A DNA stretch of 64,000 bases from Acestrorhynchus altus (Eukaryota; Chordata; Actinopteri; Characiformes; Acestrorhynchidae). Positions 1-11,260 of this stretch are shown here, in pieces (the stretch's first letter is position 1; the number at the start of each line of letters is the position of its first letter). The position numbers and the translations under genes were made by a program. The stretch covers positions 17,829,704 through 17,893,703 of the forward strand of contig CM067521.1 in NCBI GenBank assembly GCA_034509495.1, written 5' to 3'. Below the pieces are notes generated by a model. It saw only the letters and a list, made by a program, of their open reading frames with translations. It was not told the origin of the DNA and did not search any database.

Positions 1-147
1 CTCAAGGCCAACAGCAGCTCTTGTGCAACCTGACAGACTGTCAGAAGCAGCTGTTCCCAAGTTACTTGTAAACTATCTGCCGGATGTACCTCTGTTTTAC
101 CACTCTGAACAACTGTGACAAGAGACTACAGTAGGCGAGTCCACCAT

Positions 148-149
<2 letters not shown>
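1..149. other. Unassigned flank
   Basis: No repeat, splice signal or long open frame is recognisable before the GA tract. Confidence 0.4.

Positions 150-241
<92 letters not shown>
150..241. repeat. (GA)n microsatellite
   Basis: About 92 bases of alternating G and A with one GC interruption near 211. The Ser/Leu-repeat open frames that cross it on the minus strand are products of the dinucleotide and not genes. Confidence 0.98.
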
Positions 242-243
<2 letters not shown>

Positions 244-559
244 TAGGAAGGTAGGAGAATGTGAGCAAATATTTAGAAATGTAATCTTATCATCAGAAAA
301 TAAAATGTAACCACTCATCTGTTGCTGATGTTTACATTTAAGAAGTAAAAGAGCTAATATGTTGTATTCTGTAAAAGGACTGAAATTACGGCGATATTGG
401 GGACAAACTGGTAAAAATGCATTAAAGTTTTTTTTTACAAGTATAAGTTTCTAGATTAACTACAAGTATCTTTTTTTAATATTTTCCATTCACATATTAA
501 TAGACAGTGTACTCCTGTTTGCTACGTAGTAACCAATTTACTATTCTGAGAAGGCCTAC
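242..559. other. Unassigned AT-rich sequence
   Basis: AT-rich sequence without a recognisable gene, repeat family or splice-flanked open frame. Confidence 0.4.
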
Positions 560-770
560 AACAGATGTTGGAACATTGCTGTGAAGATCTGATTGCATTC
601 AGCATTCACAAGCACATAGAGGCTGCACGATGTAGATGTAGATGTTACCCAGTTTATCCCACAGGCATTTGATCCAGCATCATCATTCCAGAGAATGCAA
701 TAAACCCAGAAACTAATGCTAGTGAACTTTATAACCCTAACTGATGCTTGGAATAAAGTGTAGAGACCTT
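560..770 (+). mobile_element. Decayed Tc1-derived element T2, copy 1
   Basis: Shares ordered blocks with the better copy at 5960-6277, for example 'attgctgtgaagatctgatt' followed by 'catcatcattccagagaa' and then a stretch resembling the shared 'ctttataccc' block. It has lost both ends. Assignment to a Tc1-derived non-autonomous family rests on similarity to the other copies and on memory of that family in fish. Confidence 0.5.
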
Positions 771-818
771 AGGCTTCTGAAAAACATCAACTACTCTGTT
801 TACCTATGAGCTGATCTT

Positions 819-930
819 GGTCTTCTAGTCCTCAAATTGACGTCCACTACCATGCCCTTTTTTACCTGATAAATTGACGTAATGGCTACCTGACAACTCT
901 TTGCTCTCCTCTTATAGCCTTCTCTCATTA
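819..930 (+). repeat. Direct repeat, copy 1 (partner 2223-2327)
   Basis: A stretch of about 105 bases recurs 1.4 kb downstream. Both contain 'ttggtcttc', 'cctcaaattgac', 'atggctacctga' and 'cttatagcc' in the same order and spacing. A smaller shared block ('cagtaga' followed by 'gacactgataa') lies at 940-975 and 2096-2127. This looks like two decayed copies of one interspersed repeat; the family is not identified. Confidence 0.6.
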
Positions 931-1361
931 CTGCCAGTAGAGCCTTTCTATTAAGACACTGATAATATACTCACTGCCTGAAGTTGTACAACCACAGACC
1001 CCTAGCCATTAACTACATTTTCTCTAATATTGTGTAAAAGACAGCACTTGTAGAGTATCTTCTTTTGATCACAGGCCTTTGATGCTGACGAATGGACTTG
1101 GCATAACTGAGCCAAACACTCTTCAGTTCAAGGAACTTAATACGTAATGCCATCAGTCCAAATGAGCTTTGATCGCCCTGAGAACAGTCCCATAATTGTC
1201 TTACATAATCTCTTCTTTGTTATTTTTATTGTGCTGAAAGTGTTCTTTCTGTATGGGAGCCATTAAAATGTCATTTTATATCATTGCTGAAGTTGAAGGA
1301 AATGATGAGCTATTAGAAAGGCAACAAGGAACTGTCCTGTATAAATAATTAACAGTACAAC

Positions 1362-1363
<2 letters not shown>
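931..1363. other. Unassigned sequence
   Basis: Apart from the short block shared with 2096-2127, nothing is recognised. The stretch 1080-1320 looks unique rather than repetitive. Confidence 0.35.

Positions 1364-1395
<32 letters not shown>
1364..1395. repeat. (CA)n microsatellite
   Basis: Sixteen uninterrupted CA units. Confidence 0.97.
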
Positions 1396-2222
1396 CACTG
1401 TACATTTTCTCCCATATGACTCAAAGGGCTCATTCTTAGTAAAATGGGGTTGTTTACTCCTCTTGAAAGTCCAGGTTTGTCTTATAGAGATAAACTCAGA
1501 TCATGTAAACCTGCTGTCCTCATATATGTATGTATAAAGTTGTGGTAAAAGTCAGGTCTATTCTAGAATAGTACTGTGAGACCTGACGAGAACATGAGAA
1601 ATGCTGGTCTGCTAATCTGTTTAGGCATTTGTCTTCAATAAACACTCTGATAATCCTTATGCAATACATGTAACATATTGCAATTCTTTGGAATTAAATT
1701 GCATCGTGGAAAAAGCAAATTAATAGTTTATGTCACTATTCATAGCAAAATAGATTTGATTGAGACATTGATTTGATGGCCGATTCAGGCTGCAAGATCT
1801 CAGCCTTTCCTGCTGCTCTTATCTGAAGTTCCTGTGTTTGAGCAATGAAACAACTATCCACCAAGGCTCATTTAGCAATAGTGTCACTGATATATTAAGA
1901 ACATTGTGAATGCACTGTGAATGCATACAGAAGCTCGTTACAAATGCTGTATGCATGTGTTATGAGGTGCTCTGTGTAGCCTTGATATAAAGAGCTGATG
2001 GCTGGGTAGAAAGAGGAACTGTCGGTATATACTTCTCAAGAGCATAAACTGCACTGCTTACCATGCACCGTGTGCGCTGTGCTACGTAACACTTCCAGTA
2101 GAGATCCCCTATTAGACACTGATAAAGCGACTCCACGGTAGAAGAGTGCACCGAACATTTTCAGCTAAATCTTCCTGAAGCCTTACCAGCACAAATCCAA
2201 TGAGCTGTTCTCTCTGAAAGTT
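1396..2222. other. Unassigned sequence with local duplications
   Basis: No gene seen. The stretch around 1919-1960 ('atacagaagctc' then 'atgcatgtgt') recurs at 2334-2372, so the surrounding repeat copies are probably longer than the 105-base core. Confidence 0.4.
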
Positions 2223-2327
2223 TTCTTGGTCTTCCAGACCTCAAATTGACTTCCTCTGCCATGTCATTTTTACCCGATAAACTGAGCTAATGGCTACCTG
2301 AAAACATTTGTTATCTTCTTATAGCCA
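2223..2327 (+). repeat. Direct repeat, copy 2 (partner 819-930)
   Basis: Second copy of the block described at 819-930, with roughly four fifths identity by eye. Confidence 0.6.
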
Positions 2328-2442
2328 TGTGAATGTATACAGAAGCTCTTCACAAATATTCTATGCATGTGTATGTTTCATATGTAGGTAACCTCACAAA
2401 GTCTTATCTGATGGACTGTGAAATAAAGTATCTTGAGATTAC

Positions 2443-2590
2443 ACAAAAATAAAAAAATAAATAAATGAAATAAAAACAAAATAAAAATAAAAATAAAATA
2501 AAATAAAATAAAATAAATAAATAAATACAGATAGATATAGATATAGATAGATAGATAGATAGATATAGATAGATAGATAGATAGATAGAT
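2443..2590. repeat. Compound (AAAT/AAAAT)n-(GATA)n microsatellite
   Basis: An A-rich tetra/pentanucleotide tract (2443-2527) runs into GATA/ATAG units (2528-2590) with ATAT interruptions. An A-rich run of this kind can mark the 3' end of a retroposon, but no body is recognisable upstream. Confidence 0.95.
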
Positions 2591-3256
2591 ATTATTTATA
2601 TAAATAAGTATATAATTTCAAACGCTTCATGAAGTGATGGATTATCAGAAGACACAATTAGAACTTGCATAACCTACGCTGGGATGTCCAGCATGTTGTG
2701 TTACAGTCTAAATTTTAATCATTTATAATTCCTGGTAAACTTCAACTTCCTTCCAAAAGAATTGCAATACAACACTGCAACACAATGCAGCTATTTCTGG
2801 ATGAGATGAGTATATTTCATTGTTAAAACATTTGTTGATAAAGAACTAAATCATTTTAATGGTAATTGTATAAGTTGTAATGACAACTTAAGTAATTGTA
2901 ATATATAAGTAATAAATTGTGTACACTGTATTACAATGCATTACAAAACAACAGAAATAACTATACTGACAAGACTGTATAGCACCTGACAAGGCATCCA
3001 CTCTCAGAACATTGCACCATCCCTCTTACATGAGGAACCTATTTTTACTGTACTGATCTCTACTGGTCTAAAGAACACAGATGATTCAGACACAGCACAG
3101 GCTCTTGGAAAGTCTAGCAGAAGGCTGTTGATGGATTGGATCCTCATACACTCTTCAGCTAAACTGAAGATAAAACTTGCTATTTCTTTAAATTTCATAT
3201 GAATCAGGCAGTGATTAATTGCTGTATAACTAGAAGGAACAAGAACAGAAGTGAGA
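2591..3256. other. Unassigned sequence
   Basis: AT-rich and without recognisable repeats. A 101-codon minus-strand open frame at 3004-3309 runs into the Tc1 left end and has no supporting features. Confidence 0.35.
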
Positions 3257-3258
3257 TA

Positions 3259-4822
3259 CAGTGGAAAATAAGTATTTAAATAGTCACCAATTGTGCAAAG
3301 TTCTCCCACTTAAAAAGATGAGAGAGGCCTGTACTGACATCATAGGTAGACTTCAACTATGAAAGACAAAATGTGAAAAAAAATAAATTGAGAAAATAAT
3401 TTTGTCTGACTTTTTGTCTGAATTTATTTGCAAATAATGGTGGAAAATACGTATTTGGTCAATAACAAAGTTCATCCTAACATTTGTTGTATATCCTCTG
3501 TTGGCAATGACAGAGGTCAAATGTTTTCAGTAAGACTTCACAAGGTTGGCACACACTGTTGCTGGTATGTTGGCCCATTCCTCCATGCAGATCTCCTCTA
3601 GAGTAGTGATGTTTTGGGGCTGTCGGTGGGCAACACAGACTTTCAACTCCCTCCACAAGTTTTCATGGTTGAGGATTAGAGACTGGCTAGGCTAATTTGT
3701 GACTTTTTGAAATGTTTCATGGCTTACCTTTGTTGCCCTGGCAGTGTGCTGGATCATTGTCATGCTGGAAAGACCCAGCCACGCTTCATCTTCACGTTCT
3801 GCTGATGGAAAGGAGGTCTGCACCTGCACCAAGCAATACATGGCCCTCATTCATTCTTTCTCATGACACGACCAATCGCCCTGGTCCCAGAGAAACAGCC
3901 CAAGCATGATGTTGCCACCCCATGCTCACAGTTGAAAGTGGTGTTCTTTGGATGCAACTCCGCATTCACTGGTCCTCCCAAACACGCATTTAGCCAGCTT
4001 TTACCTAAATAGTTCTACTTCTGGTTCTCATCTGACCATATGACATTCTCCTCCCAATACTCTTCTGGAACATCCAAATGTCCAGCAAACTTCAGATGCC
4101 TGATATGGACTGGCTAAAGAGGGGACACGCCTGGCACTCAAAGATCTGTGTCCCTGGCTGAGTGTGTTGCTGACGGTAGCCTTGTAACGTTGGTCCCAGC
4201 TTGCAGGCTGCCCTGGGATCCCCTTGTGGTTCTGGGATTTTCCTCACTGTTCTTGTGATCATTTTGACCCCACGGGCTGAGATCTTGCGTGGAGCCCCAG
4301 ATCGAGGGAGATTAGTTGTGGTCTTGTAGGTCTTCCATTTTCTAATTATTGCTCCCATAGTAGATTTCTTCACACCAAGCTGCTTGCCTATTGCAGATTC
4401 AGTCTCTCCAGCCTGCAGGTCTACACCCGTTTCTGGTGTCCTCCGACAGCTCTTTTCGTCTCACCAAAGTGGAGTTTGGAGGTGACTGTTTGAGGTTGTG
4501 GGCAGGTGTCTTTAGCACTGTTAACGACTCAAACAGGTGCCACATTACAGTGTAATGAGTGGGAAAGATTCTTAAAAGAAGTTACAGGTCTGTGACAGCC
4601 AGAAATCTGCTTGTTTGTAGGGTGACTAAATACTTATTTTCCACCATTATTTGCAAATAAATTTTTCAAAAGTCAGACAAATGATTTTTCTCAATTTTGT
4701 TTTCAACATTTTGTCTCAAAGTTGAGCTCTCCACTTTGATGCCACCACAGGCCTCTCTCATCTTTTTGGTTTTGGGAGAACTTGCACACAATTGGTGACT
4801 GACAAATACTATTTTCCCACTG
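3259..4822 (-). mobile_element. Full-length but inactive Tc1 transposon with IR/DR ends
   Basis: The element is bounded by TA dinucleotides (3257-3258 and 4823-4824), the Tc1 target-site duplication, and starts CAGTGG and ends CCCACTG. The inverted ends span about 200 bases each and contain an outer and an inner direct repeat (left 3259-3280 and 3440-3460; right 4621-4645 and 4800-4822), the IR/DR layout known from Sleeping Beauty-type Tc1 elements. The transposase lies on the minus strand, roughly 4463 to 3475. N-terminal DNA-binding residues are visible at 4373-4230 ('NLPRSGAPRKISARGVKMI'), and C-terminal blocks can be followed to 3480 in shifted frames. The start codon region, several frames and the block around 3760 (an extra base in the second-Asp motif) are broken. 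Length 1564 bp is normal for the family. Dead copy. Confidence 0.92.
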
Positions 4823-4848
4823 TATGCTTCTGTCTAAGTGAAGCACAG

Positions 4849-5324
4849 TACACACCAATCAAACAAGACTTTAAAACCACTGACATGTGTAAAGGGAATA
4901 CATTACTTTGCAACAGTGGTAGCTGCCGTAAGGGGGTGTGGACATATCAAGGTAAGCTCTTCAACTGTCAATTCTTAAACCATAGGAATCCGAAGCACTT
5001 GACAATTAGCAAATAATGATGTTCTAGACGACTGGGTCAGAAAATCATCATGCAGATCTTCCTGGTATGCAGTGGTCAATACATACCAAATATGCTCAAA
5101 GCAAGGATAACTGGTTAACCATGAACAGGTTCATGGGCATCCAAGGCTCATTGATGCTCATGGAGGCCCCATCCCATGTAAACAACTCCAGGACTTGTAT
5201 GATCTGGTAACTCAATTTTATGCCTTTCAGAATTCTTATGGGCTGTAGATCTTACTGGTTCAGAGCTGTTTTTGCCAAAAAATGTACAAGGCAGAAGCTA
5301 TTATTTGTATGGCTGACTAGAGTA
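4849..5324 (+). mobile_element. Tc1-derived deletion element T1, copy A
   Basis: Begins at a TA with 'cacaccaatcaaac', continues with 'ttaaaaccactgacatgtg', and ends with 'tatggctgactagagta', which together match the terminal inverted repeats of a common fish Tc1 family. Inside, 'gacgactgggtcaga' and 'tatgcagtggtcaatac' belong to the 5' part of the transposase. Immediately after 'ctcattgatgctca' the sequence jumps to the 3' part ('tggaggccccatc'), leaving out most of the catalytic domain. The whole element is about 475 bp, so it is non-autonomous. Copies at 19650-19925 and 51690-51990 have the same junction. Confidence 0.8.
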
Positions 5325-5489
5325 TAAGTATTGAATGTCCTGGAATGGTCTGAAACCTAGGAGAAACCAGATTTACATTCAATAAACTTTAAGTGGATAT
5401 TTCTATATACTATTTTTAATTATATACGTCTAAAGAAAGTTTTTAAAGTCTTAATGAACTTTCATAGAGTGAAAAGTTTCTGTGGTCCC

Positions 5490-5960
5490 AAGTCAGGAAT
5501 CAGTGATACCCAGTGGTTACAGCTAAAGCAAAAAGGGGTTCTTCATAGTATTGAAAAGACTTTCATTTCCAACTGAATTAAATCCCAGTTAAAATGCCAA
5601 AGGAGCTTCCAGTGCCTATTTACTGCTCTGTCCACATGTACACACAGACTCCAACTGACCAGAGAGAGGTAATAATGATATTGGGTTATACTTTAATCTA
5701 ACTGTTACAATAATCAATCAGACTACTTGCATTTTCAGCCCAAACACTCTGGACGATCATTTACTAAAGACACAAAAAAATTGTAGATGCAAGGTGCTTT
5801 GGTCAAAATATCTTTTACTTCTCAAATGAAGACAAATTTGTGCAGACTAGGATCTCCTGAAAATAACGAGTTCTAGTATGACTGTCTCCTATAAATACAT
5901 TTTTAATGTTTTGCAAATATGCTGAATTTTGAAACGATATGCAAAATTAGCCTACCGTTC
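5490..5960 (+). repeat. Dispersed repeat family R, copy R1
   Basis: Ordered blocks shared with R2 and R6: 'gagcttccagtgcc' followed by 'atttactgctctgtccac', then a sequence like 'aacactct', then 'atctcctgaaaataac' and a 'ttttgcaaatatgc' end. No coding capacity and no terminal repeats are obvious. The family is not recognised. Confidence 0.75.
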
Positions 5961-6277
5961 TAAAGGTCAATTGAATTCAGCAACAAGAGTGTTATTCAGG
6001 TCAGGATGTTGGATGATCACCATACCTCATCCCTGACACACCAATTCAGCCCAAAAGTATTTGATGGCATGCCACCATTTCAGCAAACACAGTTCCGCTG
6101 CTCCACAGCTCAATGCTGGGGGTTTTATACCCTACCGCTCACACACGTATTAGGCATGTTTCCTTTCCACTTTTATTTTTTGTTTGTGTACATTTGCACA
6201 TCCGTGTTCAAAGGCATTTACTATAATTGAAAGTAGCTGATGTTATCTATTCAAGAAGATTCTTGACATATAGTGTA
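5960..6277 (+). mobile_element. Tc1-derived non-autonomous element T2, copy 2
   Basis: Contains 'gtcaggatgttggatgatca', 'ccgctgctccacagctcaat', 'gggggttttataccc' and 'catttgcacatccgtgt', and ends with 'ttgacatatagtgta', a terminal sequence I associate with a widespread Tc1-related element in fish. An inverted copy lies at 22540-22860 and fragments at 560-770 and 41140-41250. No intact reading frame. Confidence 0.7.
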
Positions 6278-6835
6278 AGGTGTGTGGAAGGGTGGTGTGT
6301 CTATGTGTGTCTTTCTAAAGTTCATTATATGCTTTCACACTCCATGAACACTATACAGTGTGGTCTGACTCAGCGGAAGCTATCCTTGGCACGACTCATT
6401 AAAAAAAAAAGTTTTTTGTGAGAAAATTCTGCTCTGATAGTCCACTTGCTTGCATGTAGATTTCCCCAGTGAGTGGCGCAGAGCTTGGCAGATGGTAGAC
6501 ACCTTGGGTATGCTTTGGAGATGCTACCTAGTGCACCCAAGCTACAACTGCATTCCAGGAGTGAAATTTATTCAGTGTTTTTTCTGGCACATGCTTCCAG
6601 TGGTGGGGCTTCCAGTGGATTGATTCTAGGGCTACTGACACTTGGCTAAGCTTTTTATTCTTTGCCTCATTTACTTTTGAGGTAGATTGCTGTGTTGCTT
6701 TTGGGTGATGCGGTGTGATTTCATGCCTGGTCAGAAGGAAAGCCTGACTAAATTGTGGTAAAGGGTTCTTTCAGAACGAACTGACCCATTCAAGCATGAA
6801 TTGACCTTTTTAACAAATATATTATGCATCATTAT

Positions 6836-6839
<4 letters not shown>
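6278..6839. other. Unassigned sequence
   Basis: No recognised repeat or gene. The 64-codon frame at 6227-6421 straddles the T2 end and is not supported. Confidence 0.35.
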
Positions 6840-6879
<40 letters not shown>

Positions 6880-6880
6880 T
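6840..6880. repeat. (TA)n microsatellite
   Basis: Short pure TA tract with a CAT interruption at its 3' side. Confidence 0.95.
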
Positions 6881-7802
6881 TTTTAATATTTAAAAGCTGT
6901 AGTGGAGGTGTTTTGCCAGTACCCCATCACTTGATGTGTACAGATTGGGTAGGTAACATGAAAATGTGGCCTGAGGTTGGCTGTATCGATGTAGAAATCT
7001 GGCCCTGTCTTGTCTGAAGGGGTGGACAGCAAAACACTATGGAGTTATAGAAGCACAGAGACAAACAAATACTTTATAGCAACACAACAGGAAAGATTTT
7101 TATAGGAGACACAACAACTTTTTTGAATGCTGAGGTAAAGTCGGGTCAGAGTGTCAGCTGAGGTAAACATCATGTGCGGGTATAGTGGCAGGGAAAGTCT
7201 ACAGCAGTCTAGAGAGTGGTTTGTTCATGCATTGCAGGGTTAGGGATGTCTGTCAGCTGTCATTAAAAATGATAAATTATGTGTATATTAATTAACGTAT
7301 TGATTCTATTTCTATAACTTCCTATATGGTGGCTTATAAGTGGATGTGAAGTATTACTGGAACACTCAAAAAGGTGCAGGTTATCACTATTTCAGGTGCA
7401 TGCAGTCATATCTGTGTGACATTTTCTTCTTCTTAGGCTTTGGAATGCCATGTATGGTGCAAAGCCTGGATAGTTTTTATAAATGTGCTGTGTTCGTACA
7501 TATACTTTCCCAGAACTTATTATATTATGATTATTATAGTTATTCAGTCATTCAGTCTGTACCAAAGCCAGTTTTAACTCCCACTGGAATTCCTGAAAAA
7601 TCATGGATAGTAAGTTTAATGACTTTTTATAACATTTTTAGATTAAATTTACATTTACATTTAACATTAAATTCATGGTCAGATCAATCAGAATGCTGCA
7701 ATACTCTTAGATCTTTCTGTGTTTCAGTTCCTAATTAACTAATGGATAGTGAAAATCAAATCTTACTTTGAAGAACCTTCAAAAAAGTTAAAAGAACCCC
7801 CA
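6881..7802. other. Unassigned sequence
   Basis: Holds a 132-codon + strand open frame (7340-7738) with no domain signature and no splice context, which is likely chance. The end (7745-7800) resembles the AGAACC-rich repeat at 31690-32200. Confidence 0.4.
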
Positions 7803-7803
7803 T

Positions 7804-7835
<32 letters not shown>
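7803..7835. repeat. Poly(T) tract
   Basis: About 33 T residues followed by T-rich sequence to about 7890. Confidence 0.95.
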
Positions 7836-7904
7836 CATTTTTATTTATTATTTATTTTATTTATTTTCCTTCATTATATATTTTTTTCTTTCCATTTTTC
7901 CATT

Positions 7905-8136
7905 GTGCTCTTGTTATCTGCTCTCCAGTGTCAAACAGAGGAGGATGGGTTCCTCTCTTGAGCCTTGGTTCCTCTCAAGGTTTCTTCCTCCTAACTGAGG
8001 GAGTTTTTCTCGCTACCGTTTGCCTACTGGCTGCTCATTTGAGGCTTGAACCCGGATCTATGTAAAGCTGCTTTGTGACAACGTTCTGTTGTAAAAAGCG
8101 CTATATAAATAAAATTTGATTGATTGATTGATTGAA
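7905..8136 (+). mobile_element. LINE/SINE 3' tail with (TTGA)n end
   Basis: Contains 'ttggttcctctcaaggtttc', 'gagggagtttttctcgc' and 'aagctgctttgtgacaa', ends in 'gcgctatataaataaaattt' and then TTGA repeats. This is a very common fish retroposon 3' tail of the L2/CR1 type; the short-repeat terminus fits that mechanism. A diverged inverted copy lies at 36563-37170. Confidence 0.8.
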
Positions 8137-8289
8137 AATATGAAGAATGTTTCCAGCTATTCTCCTAGAACCATACGCTGAAATAGCCTTTATTGACTCC
8201 ACAAGTCATTTTTAATTCCCACCCACCAGATAGAACGTTGCCTTCCATATAGTAGTACTGTGAGTTTATTTTGCTAAACAAAATACAGC

Positions 8290-8530
8290 TAGAGCTGGTC
8301 AAGCAGGTCTTTACCAGTACAGGGTATGTTTGTCTGGTCTAGAAGCATGCTCAACCAGGCTAGATGGTCAGTATGACCATGCATGACCAAGCTGGTCAAA
8401 CAGCATAAGCAAACTGGTTGGTCAGAAGGATCAACTGGTCAATCAGCATGTCTAGGTATGACTAAGACCCAAGGCAACATACACTGTGCTGGACAAGAGC
8501 TGGTCAAACAGCTAGTTTACTGGTATAGGA
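8290..8530. repeat. Degenerate 'gctggtca' minisatellite
   Basis: The motif gctggtca/aactggtca recurs many times at irregular 10-20 base spacing, with inverted variants such as tgaccagc-like runs. I count more than ten occurrences. Similar low-complexity arrays are known in fish genomes. Confidence 0.7.
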
Positions 8531-9059
8531 TATGTTTTCTTTTAGACAGCTTTCTCACCACCTCAATTTTCAAATACAGCTTAGAGTTTTCTATTATTGT
8601 GTACAAAGAGGGGGGATTTCTGAACAGGGTCATAGACTCTATGCCACGGATGTAGCAGATAAAGATTAGGTTGAAAACTTACATGTACTCTATTTAATGC
8701 AGTCAACAGCTAATTAAACATCCATTAGCAGTATTCTTCCATTCTGAATATTAAACACTGTCATCTGTTAACTGCTCATGAGTTGCCCCTAATTGGACAC
8801 ACTGGACAAACAGTCAGGTCTGAAGAGTCTGGGCTTTAGTGATATGGCATGATATATTCTGCCTGTCAGCAAATGTTGAGACATTTTTGGACCTTTGTCT
8901 TGTCATGTATTAGTTAGCTAGTCAAGACAGGGACATGGTTTTGCAATCTGTTACTAAGAGAGAACGTAGTGCAATTTGGACGGCCCACTTCTCTTTAAGA
9001 TGGAATGGCAGCCCCAGAGATGAGGGTCTAGAAACCATTGCACATGTTTCAAGAACATT
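8531..9059. other. Unassigned sequence
   Basis: No recognised gene or repeat. Confidence 0.35.
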
Positions 9060-9760
9060 CAGGTCTTGTCATTAATAGGAGTGTGTGATGACTCAAACAC
9101 AGACAGCTAAGGACCGTAGAAAAAGAGTTACGGCAGTCTCTCCATGCTGAGGCAGGTGATATACAAACGAACAATTACTGGTGTTCTCAAGGTAGTTTGG
9201 TCTCAGCAACATCACCTAAGGGCACGGCAAATGATAACCATAAAGAACTGCAGTGTAGCATCTAAAGACCTACAGGCCCCATGTGCACTGACTAATGTCA
9301 ATGTTCATGAATCCACCATCAGTGAAACGAGTGCAGAAAGCACTGCTGGCCATGTAAAGTTTGCTCAAGGCCATGTGCATATGTAAACTGCCCCACAAGG
9401 ATTAGCTCATTTTATATAACCTCATAAACCAAAATGTATCGTAAGAATGTTGGAAGAGAAACTCAAAGGAACTTCTTGTTCTAAATAATACATTATATTC
9501 ATTCTAAGGCATAGCTTCACATTCCACAATAAGAACCTCATGTGAACTGTTACGAGGATGAGATTACTGTGGTTTGGAGCTTGATTGTACATGAACGTGT
9601 CAGGAAATCTCTCCATGAACTGAAGCTTAAGTTTCTCATGCTGCAAGATAATGACACTGGGCACTGAAGTTAGTCTACAAATAAATGGTTAAAGCAGGAG
9701 GAATTCAACATTCTGTAATGAGAACGTCAGAGTCAGTGAGTCAAATCCAGAAGTGAACTA
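9060..9760 (+). pseudogene. Tc1 transposase remnant
   Basis: Codons 9144-9386 read a Tc1-type second DNA-binding helix region, including 'CALTNVNVHESTI'. Further on, at 9637-9663, the frame reads MLQDNDTGH, which is the second catalytic Asp motif of the DDE domain followed by a W-L-K-like stretch near 9690. Between these blocks the sequence contains stops and a deletion, so no first-Asp motif is seen. It differs from the Tc1 element at 3259-4822 and represents another lineage. No terminal repeats were found at its edges. Confidence 0.7.
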
Positions 9761-10559
9761 AACAGAAATGTGAAAGGACCTAACAACAGCAATATAAGGA
9801 GGCCCACCGACATCAGTGGGTCGAAGCAGCTTTCTTATTTCAGCGTTACTGCAGCTCATGCCTCCCACCTTTGAGCATCAGTGTAAAATCATGACTCAAG
9901 TCGGAGAAAAAGTAGCGCCAAAGGCATCTAGACATTCATTGGGATCTCTTTTACTCTTTAGGTCGAAAATGAAAAAGCTAAGAGGTGTGTGGAATCGCAA
10001 ACCAGTTCAGGAGAGCAGAATTGAATGGAACAATTACACACAAATTGAAAAGGTAGATTCCTCACAAGTCTGACGGTGTGTGGGTTCATATATAATCATT
10101 TAAAAAAAATCTAAGCTGGGTATGTGCAGAACATGTGATGTTAAGTACATTAAGTGATATTTGCACATTACTTTGTGGGGGTTTTGTAGTTCTATGATAA
10201 CTTTAATCAAGTCTACAGGGAGTTTGGTCCCATGAAGGACATCAATTGAGTAGTAATAAAGCGGCACAGATAGCAGCTAGTTTGTGATACTATTGAAAAA
10301 ATGACACCTGTTAACACACCTCAACATGTCTTTTGCAGTCATTTAGCTACACGAGGCCATAGAGAGTCACTGGTAACTGAGCAGACGCAGTCATTATTTT
10401 CACTCTATAGCAGGTATAGGGACAAACACAGACCAATTCACATATAAAGCCCACAGAGAAGACTGAAAGGTCTATGTGTCCATGTGTCACAGTCTCTTAC
10501 TGTCTGTTACTCTTTCCACTGAATTTCACAAAACTGCACTCTCATTTGTATAGAAATAT
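9761..10559. other. Unassigned sequence
   Basis: Holds an 85-codon + frame (9816-10073) without recognisable motifs. Nothing else seen. Confidence 0.35.
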
Positions 10560-10929
10560 CTCTAAACCAGAGATCCACATTTCATGTGGGTACTATACGC
10601 CATTATCTAGGCATCATATGACAGGATCAGAATAACCAACAGACTTCAAATTACGTATCTAACCATTGTGGTCTCATCCTCATGTGATGGATTATCTGTA
10701 ATCCAGTTTGAACACAACTCACCTGCTTCCAGTTTAATTTTAATCTCAGGAGCTTCCGGTGCATGTTTACTGCTCTGTCCATGTGTACATGCTCACTCTA
10801 CATGCAGAATTAGACTGATCAGTGAGAGGAGGCAGGGCTGATGACATCACTGGTCCAATGTTTGCTCTATTTCTTTGCTCAAACAGTCTTTACATTACAG
10901 AATAAAAGTCCTGAGGAAGGATAATGCTG

Positions 10930-10987
<58 letters not shown>

Positions 10988-11260
10988 AAGGATTTATTAT
11001 AAATAACTTGTCAATCTAATCATTCATCAAATGTTTCAGCATTTTCACCTCAAAAACACTCCCAACAGGATTTCTGAGAAGTAAAGTGTTTTCTAGTCTT
11101 AAAAAAAGAATAAATCCATACAAATATCTAAATTCTATTTAATATTTACAAATATTTGTGAGCTTCATATCTCCTGAAACAACAGTATCTGGTGTATGTG
11201 TGACTGTCTTCATAAATACCTTTACTATTTGGCAAACAAAGTATATCAAACTTCAAAAAC
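10560..11260 (+). repeat. Dispersed repeat family R, copy R2
   Basis: The longest copy with the clearest 5' part: 'aggatcagaataacc', then 'ggtctcatcctcatgtgatg', then 'gtgcatgtttactgctctgt' at 10759-10778 (identical over 20 bases to R6 at 58696-58715), then 'ctcaaaaacactc' and 'caacaggatttctg', and 'atctcctgaaacaac'. A (TA)n tract interrupts it at 10931-10987. Confidence 0.8.
10931..10987. repeat. (TA)n microsatellite inside R2
   Basis: About 57 bases of TA. R6 has an A-rich stretch at the equivalent place, so the tract probably grew within the repeat. Confidence 0.96.

Noticed and set aside
62..318. Open frames of 68 and 73 codons rich in Ser/Leu
   Set aside because: They are translations of the GA dinucleotide tract.
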